Assembly: GCA_035633415.1 (NCBI GenBank)
Contig: DASQEZ010000294.1
Location: 1 to 33,709 of the forward strand
DNA length: 33,709 nt
Direction of reading: 5' to 3'
Source of the DNA: Fodinibacter sp035633415
GTDB lineage: Bacteria > Actinomycetota > Actinomycetes > Actinomycetales > Dermatophilaceae
The translations under genes and the position numbers were made by a program. A model generated the notes under the pieces. It saw only the letters and a program-made list of their open reading frames with translations, did no database searches and was not told the origin of the DNA. Shown here piece after piece: positions 7,152 through 15,033 of this stretch (position 1 is its first letter; each line of letters opens with the position of its first letter).

Positions 7152-8596
7152 CCACCGAGCACGAGCCCGGGCGCGACGACTGGAGCCCGTGGGCCCGCCC
7201 CGAGGGCGGCGACCCGACCGGTGACCCCGCGCAGACCGCGGAGATCCCGCAGGCCCCCGTGCCCGTGTGGGCGACCCCGGAGCCGGTCGCGACGTCCTAC
7301 GCCGCCGAGGCGTCGTCCGCCGGCCACGACCCGTATGCCGGCCACGACCCCTACGCGGGGCACGACCCCTACGCCGGGCGCGACCCGTATGCCGGCCACG
7401 ACCCGTACGCACCCGCCCCGCCCGTCGCCACGGCGACCGCCCCGGCCTACCCGACGTACCCCCCGCTGACGACCCGCACCGGTTCCGAGCCCCGAGACCG
7501 CCGCGGGCCGGGCTGGGGCGCCCTCATCGGGGTCTCCCTCGCCGTCGCCCTCGTGGCCGGACTGCTCGGGGGCCTGCTCGGCGGGGCACTCGCCGACCGT
7601 GGGTCCACCGGCACCAGCGGCGCTCCCGCGCCGAGCGCCGGAGCGGGTGCGACCAGCCGGCCGAACGGCACCGTCGCCAACATCGCCGCGCGCGCCACGC
7701 CGAGCGTGGTCACCCTTCGGGTGCAAGGCGCCGACGGCTCTGGCACCGGGTCCGGGTGGGTCTACGACGCCAGCGGCCACATCGTCACGAACAACCACGT
7801 CGTGGCGAGCGCTGCCGACAGCGGCGAGATCACGGTCGTCCTCGCGAACGGTCAGCAGATCGCCGGCGAGGTCGTCGGTCGCGACGCGTCCTACGACCTA
7901 GCCGTCGTCAAGGTCGACCGCAGCGACCTCAAGCCCCTCGTCCTCGGCCGCTCCGCCGACGTCGTCGTCGGCGACGAGGTCATCGCGGTCGGTGCGCCGC
8001 TCGGACTGGACTCCACCGTCACCGCCGGCATCGTCAGTGCCCTCAACCGCCCGGTGACGCCCGGCCAGGACGACGACCAGTCCTACATCAACGCGATCCA
8101 GACCGACGCCGCGATCAACCCGGGCAACTCCGGGGGCCCGCTGCTCGACATGCAGGGTCAGGTCATCGGGGTCAACTCCGCGATCGCGCAGGCGCCCGGG
8201 TCCGGCCTCAGCGGGCAGGGCGGCAACATCGGCGTCGGCTTCGCCATCCCGAGCGACCAGGTACGCACCACCGTCGTGCAGCTGATCAGCACCGGCAAGG
8301 CCGTGCACCCGGTCATCGGCGTGTACCTCGACTCGAGCTACACCGGCGAGGGGGTGCGCATCGCCGACGAGGGCCCCAACGGCCAGCCGGCGGTCAACCC
8401 CGACGGCCCGGCCGACGACGCCGGCCTCGAGGCGGGCGACGTCGTCATCGCCTTCGATGGCAAGCCGGTCTCCGAGGGCGGCGAGCTGGTCGTCGCCATC
8501 CGCGCCCGCACCGTCGGCGAGAAGGTCACCCTCACGATCCGTCGCGACGGGAGCGAGCGGGATGTCACGATGGTCCTCGAGGGTTCGGGCGAGTGA
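7148..8596 (+). CDS. htrA: HtrA/DegP-like membrane-anchored serine protease with PDZ domain
   Basis: A 482-residue envelope quality-control protease. The N-terminal cytosolic region (about 1-120) is Pro/Ala-rich and contains five GHDPYA-type repeats (residues 59-88). One membrane segment spans about 124-148. The trypsin-like domain has the full triad: H217 (TNNHVV), D250 (YDLAVVKV) and S328 (NPGNSGGPL). A single PDZ domain lies at about 390-480 (GLEAGDVVIAFDGKPV). The start overlaps rseA by 4 bases. Placement in the sigE operon fits the known role of HtrA in actinobacterial cell-wall stress. Oddity: the repeat-bearing cytosolic tail is not part of the catalytic unit and could bind a partner. 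Confidence 0.95.
   Translation: MTTEHEPGRDDWSPWARPEGGDPTGDPAQTAEIPQAPVPVWATPEPVATSYAAEASSAGHDPYAGHDPYAGHDPYAGRDPYAGHDPYAPAPPVATATAPAYPTYPPLTTRTGSEPRDRRGPGWGALIGVSLAVALVAGLLGGLLGGALADRGSTGTSGAPAPSAGAGATSRPNGTVANIAARATPSVVTLRVQGADGSGTGSGWVYDASGHIVTNNHVVASAADSGEITVVLANGQQIAGEVVGRDASYDLAVVKVDRSDLKPLVLGRSADVVVGDEVIAVGAPLGLDSTVTAGIVSALNRPVTPGQDDDQSYINAIQTDAAINPGNSGGPLLDMQGQVIGVNSAIAQAPGSGLSGQGGNIGVGFAIPSDQVRTTVVQLISTGKAVHPVIGVYLDSSYTGEGVRIADEGPNGQPAVNPDGPADDAGLEAGDVVIAFDGKPVSEGGELVVAIRARTVGEKVTLTIRRDGSERDVTMVLEGSGE
7322..7411 (+). repeat. Five 18-bp tandem repeats in htrA encoding GHDPYA
   Basis: Five consecutive 18-base units (starting 7322, 7340, 7358, 7376, 7394) encode G-[HR]-D-P-Y-A. The third-position bases differ between units (for example CCGTAT against CCCTAC), while the peptide varies only once, His to Arg in unit four. 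That suggests the peptide is under selection, not just fresh slippage. Confidence 0.95.
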
Positions 8597-8618
8597 CCAC
8601 GCGTCGCCCGGCGTGGTC
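8595..8618 (+). terminator. Hairpin between htrA and tatB
   Basis: GACCACGC (8595-8602) pairs perfectly with GCGTGGTC (8611-8618) around an 8-base loop, starting at the htrA stop codon. No T-run follows. It may terminate or reduce transcription into tatB, or protect the htrA mRNA end. Confidence 0.45.
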
Positions 8619-8641
8619 GACGAGAGGGCGGTGACGGCACG

Positions 8642-9151
8642 GTGTTCGGCGTGAACGGTCTGGAGTTCGTGCTGATCGCTGTGATCGCCGTCTTCGTGCT
8701 GGGCCCCGACCGCCTGCCGGAGTACGCCGCCAAGCTGGCCCGCGGGATCCGCAAGCTGCGAGTCATGGCCGAGGGCGCCAAGGACCAGCTCAAGGACCAG
8801 CTCGGCCCGGAGTACGAGGACATCAACTGGCAGCAGTACGACCCGCGCCAGTACGACCCGCGCCGGATCGTCAAGGAGGCCCTGCTCGACCCTCTCGACG
8901 ACGCCATCACCCCGGTGCGTGACGAGATCGGCTCGGTGCGCTCGGCGGCCTCCGTGCGGGGCGCGGACACCAGTGCGGTCACCGCAGGTGCGGCTGCCGG
9001 TGCGGTCGGCGTGGCCGCGCAGACCGCCCAGAGGTCCTCGGCCGACCCGGCGGTCTACAGCACCATGGGTGACTCGGGGTTCGTGGCGCCGTCCGACGCG
9101 CGCACCTGGGACCCGGCCCGACCGACCCCCTGGGATCCCGACGCGACCTGA
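8642..9151 (+). CDS. tatB: Twin-arginine translocase subunit TatB
   Basis: A 169-residue protein with the TatA/B layout: a short N-terminal membrane helix (LEFVLIAVIAVFVLG), the GP hinge (GPDRLPEY), then a basic amphipathic helix (AAKLARGIRKLRVMAEGAK). The N-terminus MFGVNGLE puts Glu at position 8, typical of TatB, and the long acidic and Ala-rich tail also favours TatB over TatA. TatB with TatC forms the receptor for folded proteins exported by the twin-arginine route. Start is GTG at 8642. It follows htrA by 45 bases that hold a hairpin, an order shared with mycobacterial sigE-rseA-htrA-tatB. It converges on mrp. Confidence 0.92.
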   Translation: MFGVNGLEFVLIAVIAVFVLGPDRLPEYAAKLARGIRKLRVMAEGAKDQLKDQLGPEYEDINWQQYDPRQYDPRRIVKEALLDPLDDAITPVRDEIGSVRSAASVRGADTSAVTAGAAAGAVGVAAQTAQRSSADPAVYSTMGDSGFVAPSDARTWDPARPTPWDPDAT

Positions 9152-9172
9152 GGTCGAACCGGGACCCGTCGG

Positions 9173-10306
9173 TCAGGAACCCGCGGGGGTGAGCCCGAGC
9201 GAACGCCCGGCGAGACCGCGAGCCCGGCTGCCCAGCCCCTTGGCGATGCCGCGCAGCGCGACCGCCGCGGGGGAGTCCGGTTCACCGAGCACGACCGGCA
9301 TCCCCTGGTCGGCGCCGATCCGCAGGCGGGTGTCGAGCGGGATCTGGCCGAGCAGCGGCACGTCGGAGCCGATGGCACGGGTCAGCGACTCGGCGACCTC
9401 CTGGCCACCGCCGGAGCCGAAGATCTCCTGACGGCTGCCGTCGGGCAGCTCGAGCCAGCTCATGTTCTCGATGACGCCCGCCACCCGCTGGTGGGTCTGC
9501 AGCGCGATCGCACCGGCCCGCTCGGCGACCTCGGCGGCGGCCGCCTGCGGGGTGGTGACGACGAGGATCTCCGCCCCGGGGATGAGCTGGGCCACCGAGA
9601 TCGCGATGTCGCCGGTGCCCGGGGGGAGGTCGAGGAGGAGGACGTCGAGGTCGCCCCAGAAGACGTCGGCGAGGAACTGCTGCAGGGCCCGGTGCAGCAT
9701 CGGCCCGCGCCACACGACCGGCTGGTTGCCCGGCACGAACATCCCGATCGAGATGACCTTCACGTCGTGGCTCAACGGCGGCAGGATCATGTCGTCGACC
9801 TGGGTCGGCCGGCCGGTGACCCCGAGCATGCGCGGGATGGAGAACCCGTAGATGTCGGCGTCGACGACGCCGACCCGCAGGCCCTGCACCGCGAGCGATG
9901 CCGCGAGGTTGGCCGTGACCGAGGACTTGCCGACGCCGCCCTTCCCGGACGCCACGGCGTAGACGCGGGTGAGCGAGCCGGGCCGCGCGAACGGCACCTC
10001 CCGCTCGGCGACGCCGCCACGCAGCATCGTCTTGAGCTCGCCGCGCTGCTCGTCGCTCATCACGCCGAGGGTGACGGTGACGCCGGTGACGCCCTCGACG
10101 GCGGACAGGGCCGCGGTGGTGTCCTTGGTCAGGGTGTCCTTGAGCGGACAGGCCGCGACGGTCAGCAGGATCGTGACCGCGACGTGGCCGGTCTCGTCGG
10201 CGGCCACGCTCTCGACCATGCCGAGCTCGGTGACCGGCTTGCGGATCTCGGGGTCGATGACCGTCTCGAGAGCAGCGCGGAGGGCGTCGGTGCTGACCTG
10301 GGGCAT
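9173..10306 (-). CDS. mrp: Mrp/NBP35-type iron-sulfur carrier P-loop ATPase
   Basis: A 377-residue cytosolic protein. The N-terminal MIP18/DUF59 domain (about 5-95) holds the family Cys in VAACPLKDTL. The ParA-like ATPase domain starts with VYAVASGKGGVGKSS (P-loop 121-128) and DADIYGFSIPRMLG. Family members (ApbC, NBP35) bind and pass on Fe-S clusters. The C-terminal CxxC normally found after ENMSW is replaced by LELPDGSRQEIFGSGGG with no Cys, so cluster binding must differ or rely on the DUF59 Cys. The ATG at 10306 lies 9 bases after the DUF1003 stop, so the two are probably co-transcribed. Family assignment is strong; Fe-S function here is less so. Confidence 0.93.
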   Translation of the reverse strand: MPQVSTDALRAALETVIDPEIRKPVTELGMVESVAADETGHVAVTILLTVAACPLKDTLTKDTTAALSAVEGVTGVTVTLGVMSDEQRGELKTMLRGGVAEREVPFARPGSLTRVYAVASGKGGVGKSSVTANLAASLAVQGLRVGVVDADIYGFSIPRMLGVTGRPTQVDDMILPPLSHDVKVISIGMFVPGNQPVVWRGPMLHRALQQFLADVFWGDLDVLLLDLPPGTGDIAISVAQLIPGAEILVVTTPQAAAAEVAERAGAIALQTHQRVAGVIENMSWLELPDGSRQEIFGSGGGQEVAESLTRAIGSDVPLLGQIPLDTRLRIGADQGMPVVLGEPDSPAAVALRGIAKGLGSRARGLAGRSLGLTPAGS

Positions 10307-10315
10307 GGTCCCAGT

Positions 10316-10885
10316 CTAGGTCGCCTGGCCGGGGGCCTTGTCCGCGGTGGTGGCCGTCGGCTCGCCTGCGGCCTTGAGGTCCTCGCGCCGCACGAGCACC
10401 AGTCCGCGCTCCTCGAGCTCGTCGAGCAGGTCGCGCAGCTCGCCACGCACGAAGTCGCGGGTGGCCTGGTCACGCAGGGCGATGCGCAGGGCGGCGACCT
10501 CGCGGGTGAGGAACTCGGTGTCGGCCAGGTTGCGCTCGTCGCGGCTGCGGTCCTGCTCGAGGGCGAACCGGTCGCGGTCGGCCTGCCGGTTCTGCGCGAG
10601 CAGGATCAGTGGCGCGGCGTACGACGCCTGCAGGCTGAGCATGAGGGTGAGGAAGATGAACGCGTAGGGGTCCCAGCGCAGGTCGCTGGGTGCGATCGTG
10701 TTCCACAGCAGCCACGCGGCGACGAAGACGGTCATCCCGATGAGGAAGTACGGCGTGCCCATGTAGCGCGCGAACTTCTCCGAGAGCACCCCGAAGGTCT
10801 CCTCCGTGAACATCGTCGGGGCGTTCCAGCGGCGACGCCCCTCTCGCGGCTGGTCGATGCGGGCCCGGCGCTCGCGCTCAGCCAC
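10316..10885 (-). CDS. DUF1003 membrane protein
   Basis: A 189-residue protein with the DUF1003 pattern: a cytosolic N-terminus, two membrane helices (TPYFLIGMTVFVAAWLLWN and DPYAFIFLTLMLSLQASYAA, with the characteristic LSLQASYAAPLILLAQNRQ continuation) and a charged, coiled-coil-like C-terminal region. Function is unknown in the family. Start is GTG at 10885, inside the last 8 bases of the upstream MgtE-N/CBS gene, so translation is coupled. The pair (MgtE-like sensor plus DUF1003) followed by mrp occurs in the same order in mycobacteria (Rv1232c-Rv1231c and mrp, from memory). The coupling suggests the soluble MgtE-like protein and this membrane protein may form one unit. Confidence 0.88.
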   Translation of the reverse strand: MAERERRARIDQPREGRRRWNAPTMFTEETFGVLSEKFARYMGTPYFLIGMTVFVAAWLLWNTIAPSDLRWDPYAFIFLTLMLSLQASYAAPLILLAQNRQADRDRFALEQDRSRDERNLADTEFLTREVAALRIALRDQATRDFVRGELRDLLDELEERGLVLVRREDLKAAGEPTATTADKAPGQAT

Positions 10886-12173
10886 GGCGCACCCCCTCGG
10901 GGGTCATCACGTCGTGGCGCTCCTCGCGCCAGTCCTCGGGGAGGATGTGGTCGAGCACGTCGTCGACCGTGACGGCGCCGAGCAGGTGGCCCTCGGCGTC
11001 GACGACCGGCAGGCCCACGAGGTCGTACGTGGCCAGCATCCGGGCGACCTGGCCCAGGGTGGCGTCGGGCGGCAGCGGCTCGACGTCCTTGTCGAGGATG
11101 CCGCCGATCGGGGCGTGCGGGGGCTCACGCAGCAGGCGCTGGATGTGGACCATGCCGAGGTAGCGACCGGTGGGGGTCTCGAGCGGGGAGCGGCACACGA
11201 AGACGGTCGTGGCCAGGGCCGTCGAGAGCTCGACCCGGCGCACCACCGCCAGCGCCTCGGCGATCGAGGCCTCCGGGCCGAGGATCACCGGCTCGGTGGT
11301 CATCAGGCCACCGGCGGTGTTCTCGTCGTAGGTGAGCAGGCGGCGCAGGTCGGCCGCCTCGTCGGGCTCCATCTTCTGGAGCAGCTCCTCCTGGCGCTCC
11401 TTGGGCAGCTCGGCGAGCAGGTCGGCGGCGTCGTCGGGCTCCATGGCCTCGAGCACGTCGGCGGCGCGGCCGACCGCCAGACCGGCCAGGATCTCGACCT
11501 GGTCGTCCTCCGGCAGCTCCTCGATGACGTCCGCGAGCCGGTCGTCGTCCAGTGCCGCGGCGACCTCTGCGCGGCGGCGCGGGCTGAGGTCGTGGATGAC
11601 CTCGGCGAGGTCGGCGGGCTTGAGGTCCTCGTAGGCCTCGAGGAGGCGTGCCGCGCTCTGCCCGTCACTGGGCTCGCGCAGCCCGAGGACGTCCTCGATC
11701 GACACGAGCAGGGTCTCACCGCGCCGGCGGCCCAGCCGGCCCAGGGCGCCGCGGTTCGCCCCGGTGCGCACGAAGGCGCGCGCGACGGCCCAGCCGCGGG
11801 TGCCGAGCTGCTCGATCCCGACGTCCTCGACCATGGCCTCGACCACCTGGCCCTCGTCGGTGCGCACCCGGACGGGGCGCTCGAAGAGCTCGGCGACGAC
11901 GAGGGTCTCGTTGGCGCGCTGCTCGAAGCGGCGCATGTTGACCAGACCGGTCGTGATCACCTGGCCACCCTCGACGGAGGTCACCCGGGTCATCGGCACG
12001 AACACCCTCCGGCGGCCGGGCACCTCGACGACCAGACCGATGGCCCGGGGGCGGCTACGGGTCTGGCTGAACGTGATGACCACGTCGCGGACGCGGCCGA
12101 CCTGGTCGCCGAGCGGGTCGAAGACGCTCAGCTCGGTCAGGCGGCCGACGAAGGCGCGGGTCGGCGTACTCAC
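10878..12173 (-). CDS. MgtE N-terminal/CBS-domain regulatory protein without transport domain
   Basis: A 431-residue soluble protein. The N-terminal part (about 1-160) has two PRC-barrel-like halves (LSVFDPLGDQVGRVRDVVIT; ERPVRVRTDEGQVVEAMVED). Next comes an MgtE-N superhelical domain (about 190-290, with repeated L-[AP]-[ED]-[DE]-x-ADL units such as MEPDDAADLLAELPKE). Two CBS domains follow (about 295-425). In true MgtE magnesium channels these parts sense Mg2+ and gate a five-helix pore, which is absent here. The protein is therefore a free-standing sensor, possibly for another membrane partner; the coupled DUF1003 protein is the obvious candidate. ATG at 12173. It should not be annotated as a magnesium transporter. 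Confidence 0.85.
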   Translation of the reverse strand: MSTPTRAFVGRLTELSVFDPLGDQVGRVRDVVITFSQTRSRPRAIGLVVEVPGRRRVFVPMTRVTSVEGGQVITTGLVNMRRFEQRANETLVVAELFERPVRVRTDEGQVVEAMVEDVGIEQLGTRGWAVARAFVRTGANRGALGRLGRRRGETLLVSIEDVLGLREPSDGQSAARLLEAYEDLKPADLAEVIHDLSPRRRAEVAAALDDDRLADVIEELPEDDQVEILAGLAVGRAADVLEAMEPDDAADLLAELPKERQEELLQKMEPDEAADLRRLLTYDENTAGGLMTTEPVILGPEASIAEALAVVRRVELSTALATTVFVCRSPLETPTGRYLGMVHIQRLLREPPHAPIGGILDKDVEPLPPDATLGQVARMLATYDLVGLPVVDAEGHLLGAVTVDDVLDHILPEDWREERHDVMTPEGVRRG

Positions 12174-12202
12174 CCGGACAGGCTATCGGGGTGAGACCCT
12201 CC

Positions 12203-12220
12203 ACCCCGGCACCCCGGGGT
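12203..12220 (-). terminator. Hairpin at the end of the 12220-12780 gene
   Basis: ACCCCGG (12203-12209) pairs with CCGGGGT (12214-12220) around a 4-base loop, directly at the stop codon of the minus-strand gene. No T-run follows. It may limit read-through into the MgtE-N/CBS gene. Confidence 0.35.
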
Positions 12221-12780
12221 CAGGCGGGCGGGCGGGTGTTGCGGCGGGCGCCGGCCCGCCCGCGCCAGTGCCACGGCCGCCAGCGGCTCGTCGCGGCGGC
12301 GGCCGGGCGCACGGCTGCGGCGCCGGACCCGTCGTCGTACGACCCCGGGCCCTCGACGAGGCGCCCGTGCGGGGTGAGCACGTGGATGGTGCAGGACTGC
12401 CGCCACCGCTGCGCGGTGTCCCCGACGGCGTTGAGCCGCTCGGGACGCAGCACCGCGACCGCGGCGTCCCAGCCGGCATCCTCGGGGGCGACCTCACGGG
12501 CCGTCGCGTGGACCGTGACCAGCCGGCCGCCGGTGTCCTTGCTGCGCAGGATGAGCTCGACCTCGTCGGGTAGCCAGGGCAGCGACTGCTCGCCCGGCCC
12601 CGACACGACGTAGGCGGCCGGCCCGGTGCCCCGGTCGTCGCCGTCGTCGTGCCACACGTGCCAGACGGGGTGGGTGCCGCCCTGTGGCACCCGCAACCAC
12701 AGCAGCCCGGACCTGCTCGCGGCCTCGTGGATGAGGCGGGTGACGTTGACGGATGCCGGTGCCGGCGCCTCCTCGCTCAT
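12220..12780 (-). CDS. Conserved hypothetical protein
   Basis: A 186-residue soluble protein starting MSEEAPAPASVNVTRLIHEA. I do not recognise the family. It holds Trp/His-rich WHVWHDDGDD, then strand-like stretches (PAAYVVSGPGEQSLPWLP, ELILRSKDTGGRLVTVHATA) that would fit a small beta-barrel, and a basic, Pro/Arg-rich C-terminus. The ATG at 12780 is chosen because GGGAGAG lies 9-15 bases upstream and the preceding 1.4 kb of the open frame lies antisense to the lyase genes. It precedes the MgtE-N/CBS gene on the same strand with 46 bases between. It is divergent from the malyl-CoA lyase gene, sharing a 168-base upstream region. A flavin-binding split barrel is possible but not shown. Confidence 0.75.
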   Translation of the reverse strand: MSEEAPAPASVNVTRLIHEAASRSGLLWLRVPQGGTHPVWHVWHDDGDDRGTGPAAYVVSGPGEQSLPWLPDEVELILRSKDTGGRLVTVHATAREVAPEDAGWDAAVAVLRPERLNAVGDTAQRWRQSCTIHVLTPHGRLVEGPGSYDDGSGAAAVRPAAAATSRWRPWHWRGRAGARRNTRPPA

Positions 12781-12861
12781 CCCGCCACTCTCCCACGCAG
12801 CAGTTCGGGTCGCACGCAGCGATTGCAGCGTGGCATCCGAAGTCCTGCGTGCGCGTCCTGG

Positions 12862-12873
12862 GTCACACGTGAC
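12862..12873. promoter_or_regulatory. Candidate operator between the hypothetical and lyase genes
   Basis: GTCAC (12862-12866) and GTGAC (12869-12873) form a 12-base inverted repeat with a 2-base centre, in the 168-base divergent region 12781-12948. It lies about 75 bases before the lyase ATG. The arms are short, so this could be chance. Confidence 0.25.
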
Positions 12874-12948
12874 GTGGCTCATGCACCTGTCGCGTGCCGC
12901 GCTGCTAGCGTCCCCGGCAGACCCGGTCCCGCCGACGAGAGGCCCCGC

Positions 12949-14034
12949 ATGCGCAGCGCCAAGGACTTCTTCACGCCCCTCGCCGTGGGCGCCCCGACCC
13001 CGCTCCGCGAGGTTCCCGCCCGCCCGAGCCGGATGATCCACTTCTTCGACCCGAGCAACCCGAAGATGGCCGCGAAGGTGCCCCAGCTGGTCGGCACGGT
13101 CGACGTGCTCCTCGGCAACCTCGAGGACGCCGTCAAGGCCGAGAACAAGGAGGCCGCCCGCGCCGGACTGGTCGAGATCGCCCGGTCCACCGACTTCGGT
13201 GAGCACACCCAGCTCTGGACCCGGGTCAACTCGCTCGACTCGCCGTGGGCTCTCGACGACCTCACCACGCTCGTGACCGAGATCGGTGACCGGCTCGACG
13301 TCGTCATGGTGCCCAAGGTGCAGGGGCCCGAGGACATCCACTACGTCGACCGCCTGCTCGCCCAGCTCGAGGCGCGTGCCGGCCTGACGCGCCCGATCCT
13401 GGTCCACGCGATCCTCGAGACCGCCCGCGGCATGGCGAGCGTGGAGGAGATCGCCGGTGCCAGCCCGCGGATGCAGGGCATCAGCCTGGGCCCCGCCGAC
13501 CTCGCCGCCGACCGTCGGATGAAGACGACCCGCGTCGGGGGCGGGCACCCCGGCTACCTGGTGCGCCAGGACCCGGTCGGTGGCGACATCGCGGGGGAGC
13601 GCGCCACCTACCAGCAGGACCTGTGGCACTACACGATCGCGCGAATGGTCGACGCCTGCGCGATGCACGGGATCTTCCCGTACTACGGCCCCTTCGGGGA
13701 CATCGCGGACGTCGTCGCCTGCGAGGACCAGTTCCGCAACGCCTTCCTCCTCGGCTGCGTCGGCACGTGGACCCTGCACCCCGCGCAGATCTCCATCGCC
13801 AAGAAGGTCTTCAGCCCCAGCGCCGAGGACGTCGCCCACGCGCGCCGCGTCAAGGAGGCCATGGGTGACGGCACCGGCGCGGTCATGCTCGACGGCAAGA
13901 TGGAGGACGACGCGAGCCTGAAGCAGTGCCTCGTCATCCTCGAGCTCGCCGGCCGGCTCTCGGCCAACGACCCCGAGCTCGCCGAGCTGTATGCCGTGCC
14001 ACCCCCCACCGCGGCCCCGGAGGTGGGGACGTGA
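12949..14034 (+). CDS. mcl: Malyl-CoA/beta-methylmalyl-CoA/citramalyl-CoA lyase, Chloroflexus Mcl type
   Basis: A 361-residue HpcH/HpaI-family CoA-ester lyase. Such enzymes cleave or form malyl-CoA (acetyl-CoA plus glyoxylate) and related esters. The likely catalytic residues are R92 (WTRVN), E157 (AILETARGM) and D184 (SLGPADLAA). The opening DFFTPLAVGAPTPLREVPAR, the GNLEDAVKAENKEAAR stretch and TTRVGGGHPGY look like the Mcl of the 3-hydroxypropionate bicycle, from memory of that family, and not like ordinary CitE. The ATG at 12949 fits that N-terminus. The stop overlaps a second lyase gene (GTGA). Without hydratase or carboxylase genes nearby, the pathway could be glyoxylate, methylmalyl-CoA or citramalyl-CoA metabolism. 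Substrate is inferred. Confidence 0.85.
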   Translation: MRSAKDFFTPLAVGAPTPLREVPARPSRMIHFFDPSNPKMAAKVPQLVGTVDVLLGNLEDAVKAENKEAARAGLVEIARSTDFGEHTQLWTRVNSLDSPWALDDLTTLVTEIGDRLDVVMVPKVQGPEDIHYVDRLLAQLEARAGLTRPILVHAILETARGMASVEEIAGASPRMQGISLGPADLAADRRMKTTRVGGGHPGYLVRQDPVGGDIAGERATYQQDLWHYTIARMVDACAMHGIFPYYGPFGDIADVVACEDQFRNAFLLGCVGTWTLHPAQISIAKKVFSPSAEDVAHARRVKEAMGDGTGAVMLDGKMEDDASLKQCLVILELAGRLSANDPELAELYAVPPPTAAPEVGT

Positions 14035-14903
14035 CCAGCGCGGCGGTGTACCGGCCGCGACGCTCGGTGCTCTACATGCCGAGCAGCAACGAGCGAGCGC
14101 TGGAGAAGGCCAAGACCCTCCCCGTCGACGGGCTGATCCTCGACCTGGAGGACGCCGTCGGCCCCGACCACAAGGTGGCGGCGCGCGAGAATGCTTGTGC
14201 CGCAGCGGCATCGGGGGAGTACGGTTCACGGGAGGTGACGATCCGGGTCAACGGCAGCGGTACCGCGTGGCACGACGACGACCTCGCGGCTGCCTGCGCG
14301 GCCGGGCCCGACGGCATCGTCGTGCCGAAGGTGGACAGCGCCGAGGAGGTGCGCTCGCTCGTTGCCGCGATGGAGCGTCACGGGGCGCCGGAGCACACCC
14401 GCCTGTGGGCGATGGTCGAGACCCCGGAGGCCGTGCTCGGCGTCAGCGAGATCGCCTCGGCGTCACCCCGGCTCGCGACGCTGGTCATGGGCACCAACGA
14501 CCTGGTCAAGGAGCTGGGCGCGCGCCACGTGCCGGGTCGCGAGCCTCTCCTGACGGCACTCTCCCTGGCCCTGCTCGCCGCCCGACGGTCCGGCATCGCG
14601 ATCCTCGACGGCGTCTACAACGACGTCACCGACCTCGACGGCTTCGGTGCGGAGTGCCGCCAGGGCCGTGACCTGGGCTTCGACGGCAAGACCCTGATCC
14701 ACCCCGGACAGGTCGAGCCGTGCAACGCCGCGTTCTCGCCCACCGGCCAGGAGGTCGACGAGGCCCGCGAGATCCTGGCCGCCTGGGAGGCCGGCGCCGG
14801 CGCGGGGGTGGTCACCCACCGCGGGAAGATGGTGGAGAACCTCCACGTCGAGATCGCCCAGAGGGTGATCGCCACGGACGAGGCGATCCGGAACCGGGGC
14901 TGA
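14031..14903 (+). CDS. CitE-like CoA-ester lyase or malyl-CoA thioesterase
   Basis: A 290-residue HpcH/HpaI aldolase/citrate-lyase-beta family enzyme. The TIM barrel shows RRSVLYMPSSN, LILDLEDAVGPDHK, R72 (IRVNG), E130 (MVETPEAV) and D157 (MGTNDLVKE), the expected CoA and Mg2+ site. The C-terminal KTLIHPGQVEPCNAAFSP motif is typical of CitE-like proteins and positions a loop over the active site. GTG at 14031 overlaps the upstream lyase stop by 4 bases. In the ethylmalonyl-CoA pathway a pair of related genes makes and then hydrolyses malyl-CoA (Mcl1 and Mcl2). A lyase plus malyl-CoA thioesterase pair is therefore plausible here, but citramalyl-CoA lyase is equally possible. Confidence 0.85.
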   Translation: MTSAAVYRPRRSVLYMPSSNERALEKAKTLPVDGLILDLEDAVGPDHKVAARENACAAAASGEYGSREVTIRVNGSGTAWHDDDLAAACAAGPDGIVVPKVDSAEEVRSLVAAMERHGAPEHTRLWAMVETPEAVLGVSEIASASPRLATLVMGTNDLVKELGARHVPGREPLLTALSLALLAARRSGIAILDGVYNDVTDLDGFGAECRQGRDLGFDGKTLIHPGQVEPCNAAFSPTGQEVDEAREILAAWEAGAGAGVVTHRGKMVENLHVEIAQRVIATDEAIRNRG

Positions 14904-15033
14904 CGACGCCGGGTCGCGGCCCGGGCAACGAGTCGGTCACGATCGGCGCGTTGAGTGGCGCGAACCGGCCCGTGTCCCGTCTTCTGGTGGTGCCCGGTGG
15001 TGGGCAACTGCGGCGACGGAGGGAACGCGACGG

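Noticed and set aside
7322..7411. A possible CRISPR-like repeat array.
   Set aside because: The 18-base units are contiguous without spacers and keep the htrA reading frame.
10878..12173. Annotation as a magnesium transporter MgtE.
   Set aside because: No membrane segments are present; only the sensor domains remain.
9491..12194. Long plus-strand open frames opposite mrp, the DUF1003 gene and the MgtE-N/CBS gene.
   Set aside because: The minus-strand genes carry P-loop, DUF1003 and CBS motifs; the opposite frames do not.
12649..12948. An in-frame extension of the malyl-CoA lyase gene upstream by 100 codons.
   Set aside because: It overlaps the divergent hypothetical gene and lacks family similarity; the family N-terminus begins at the ATG at 12949.
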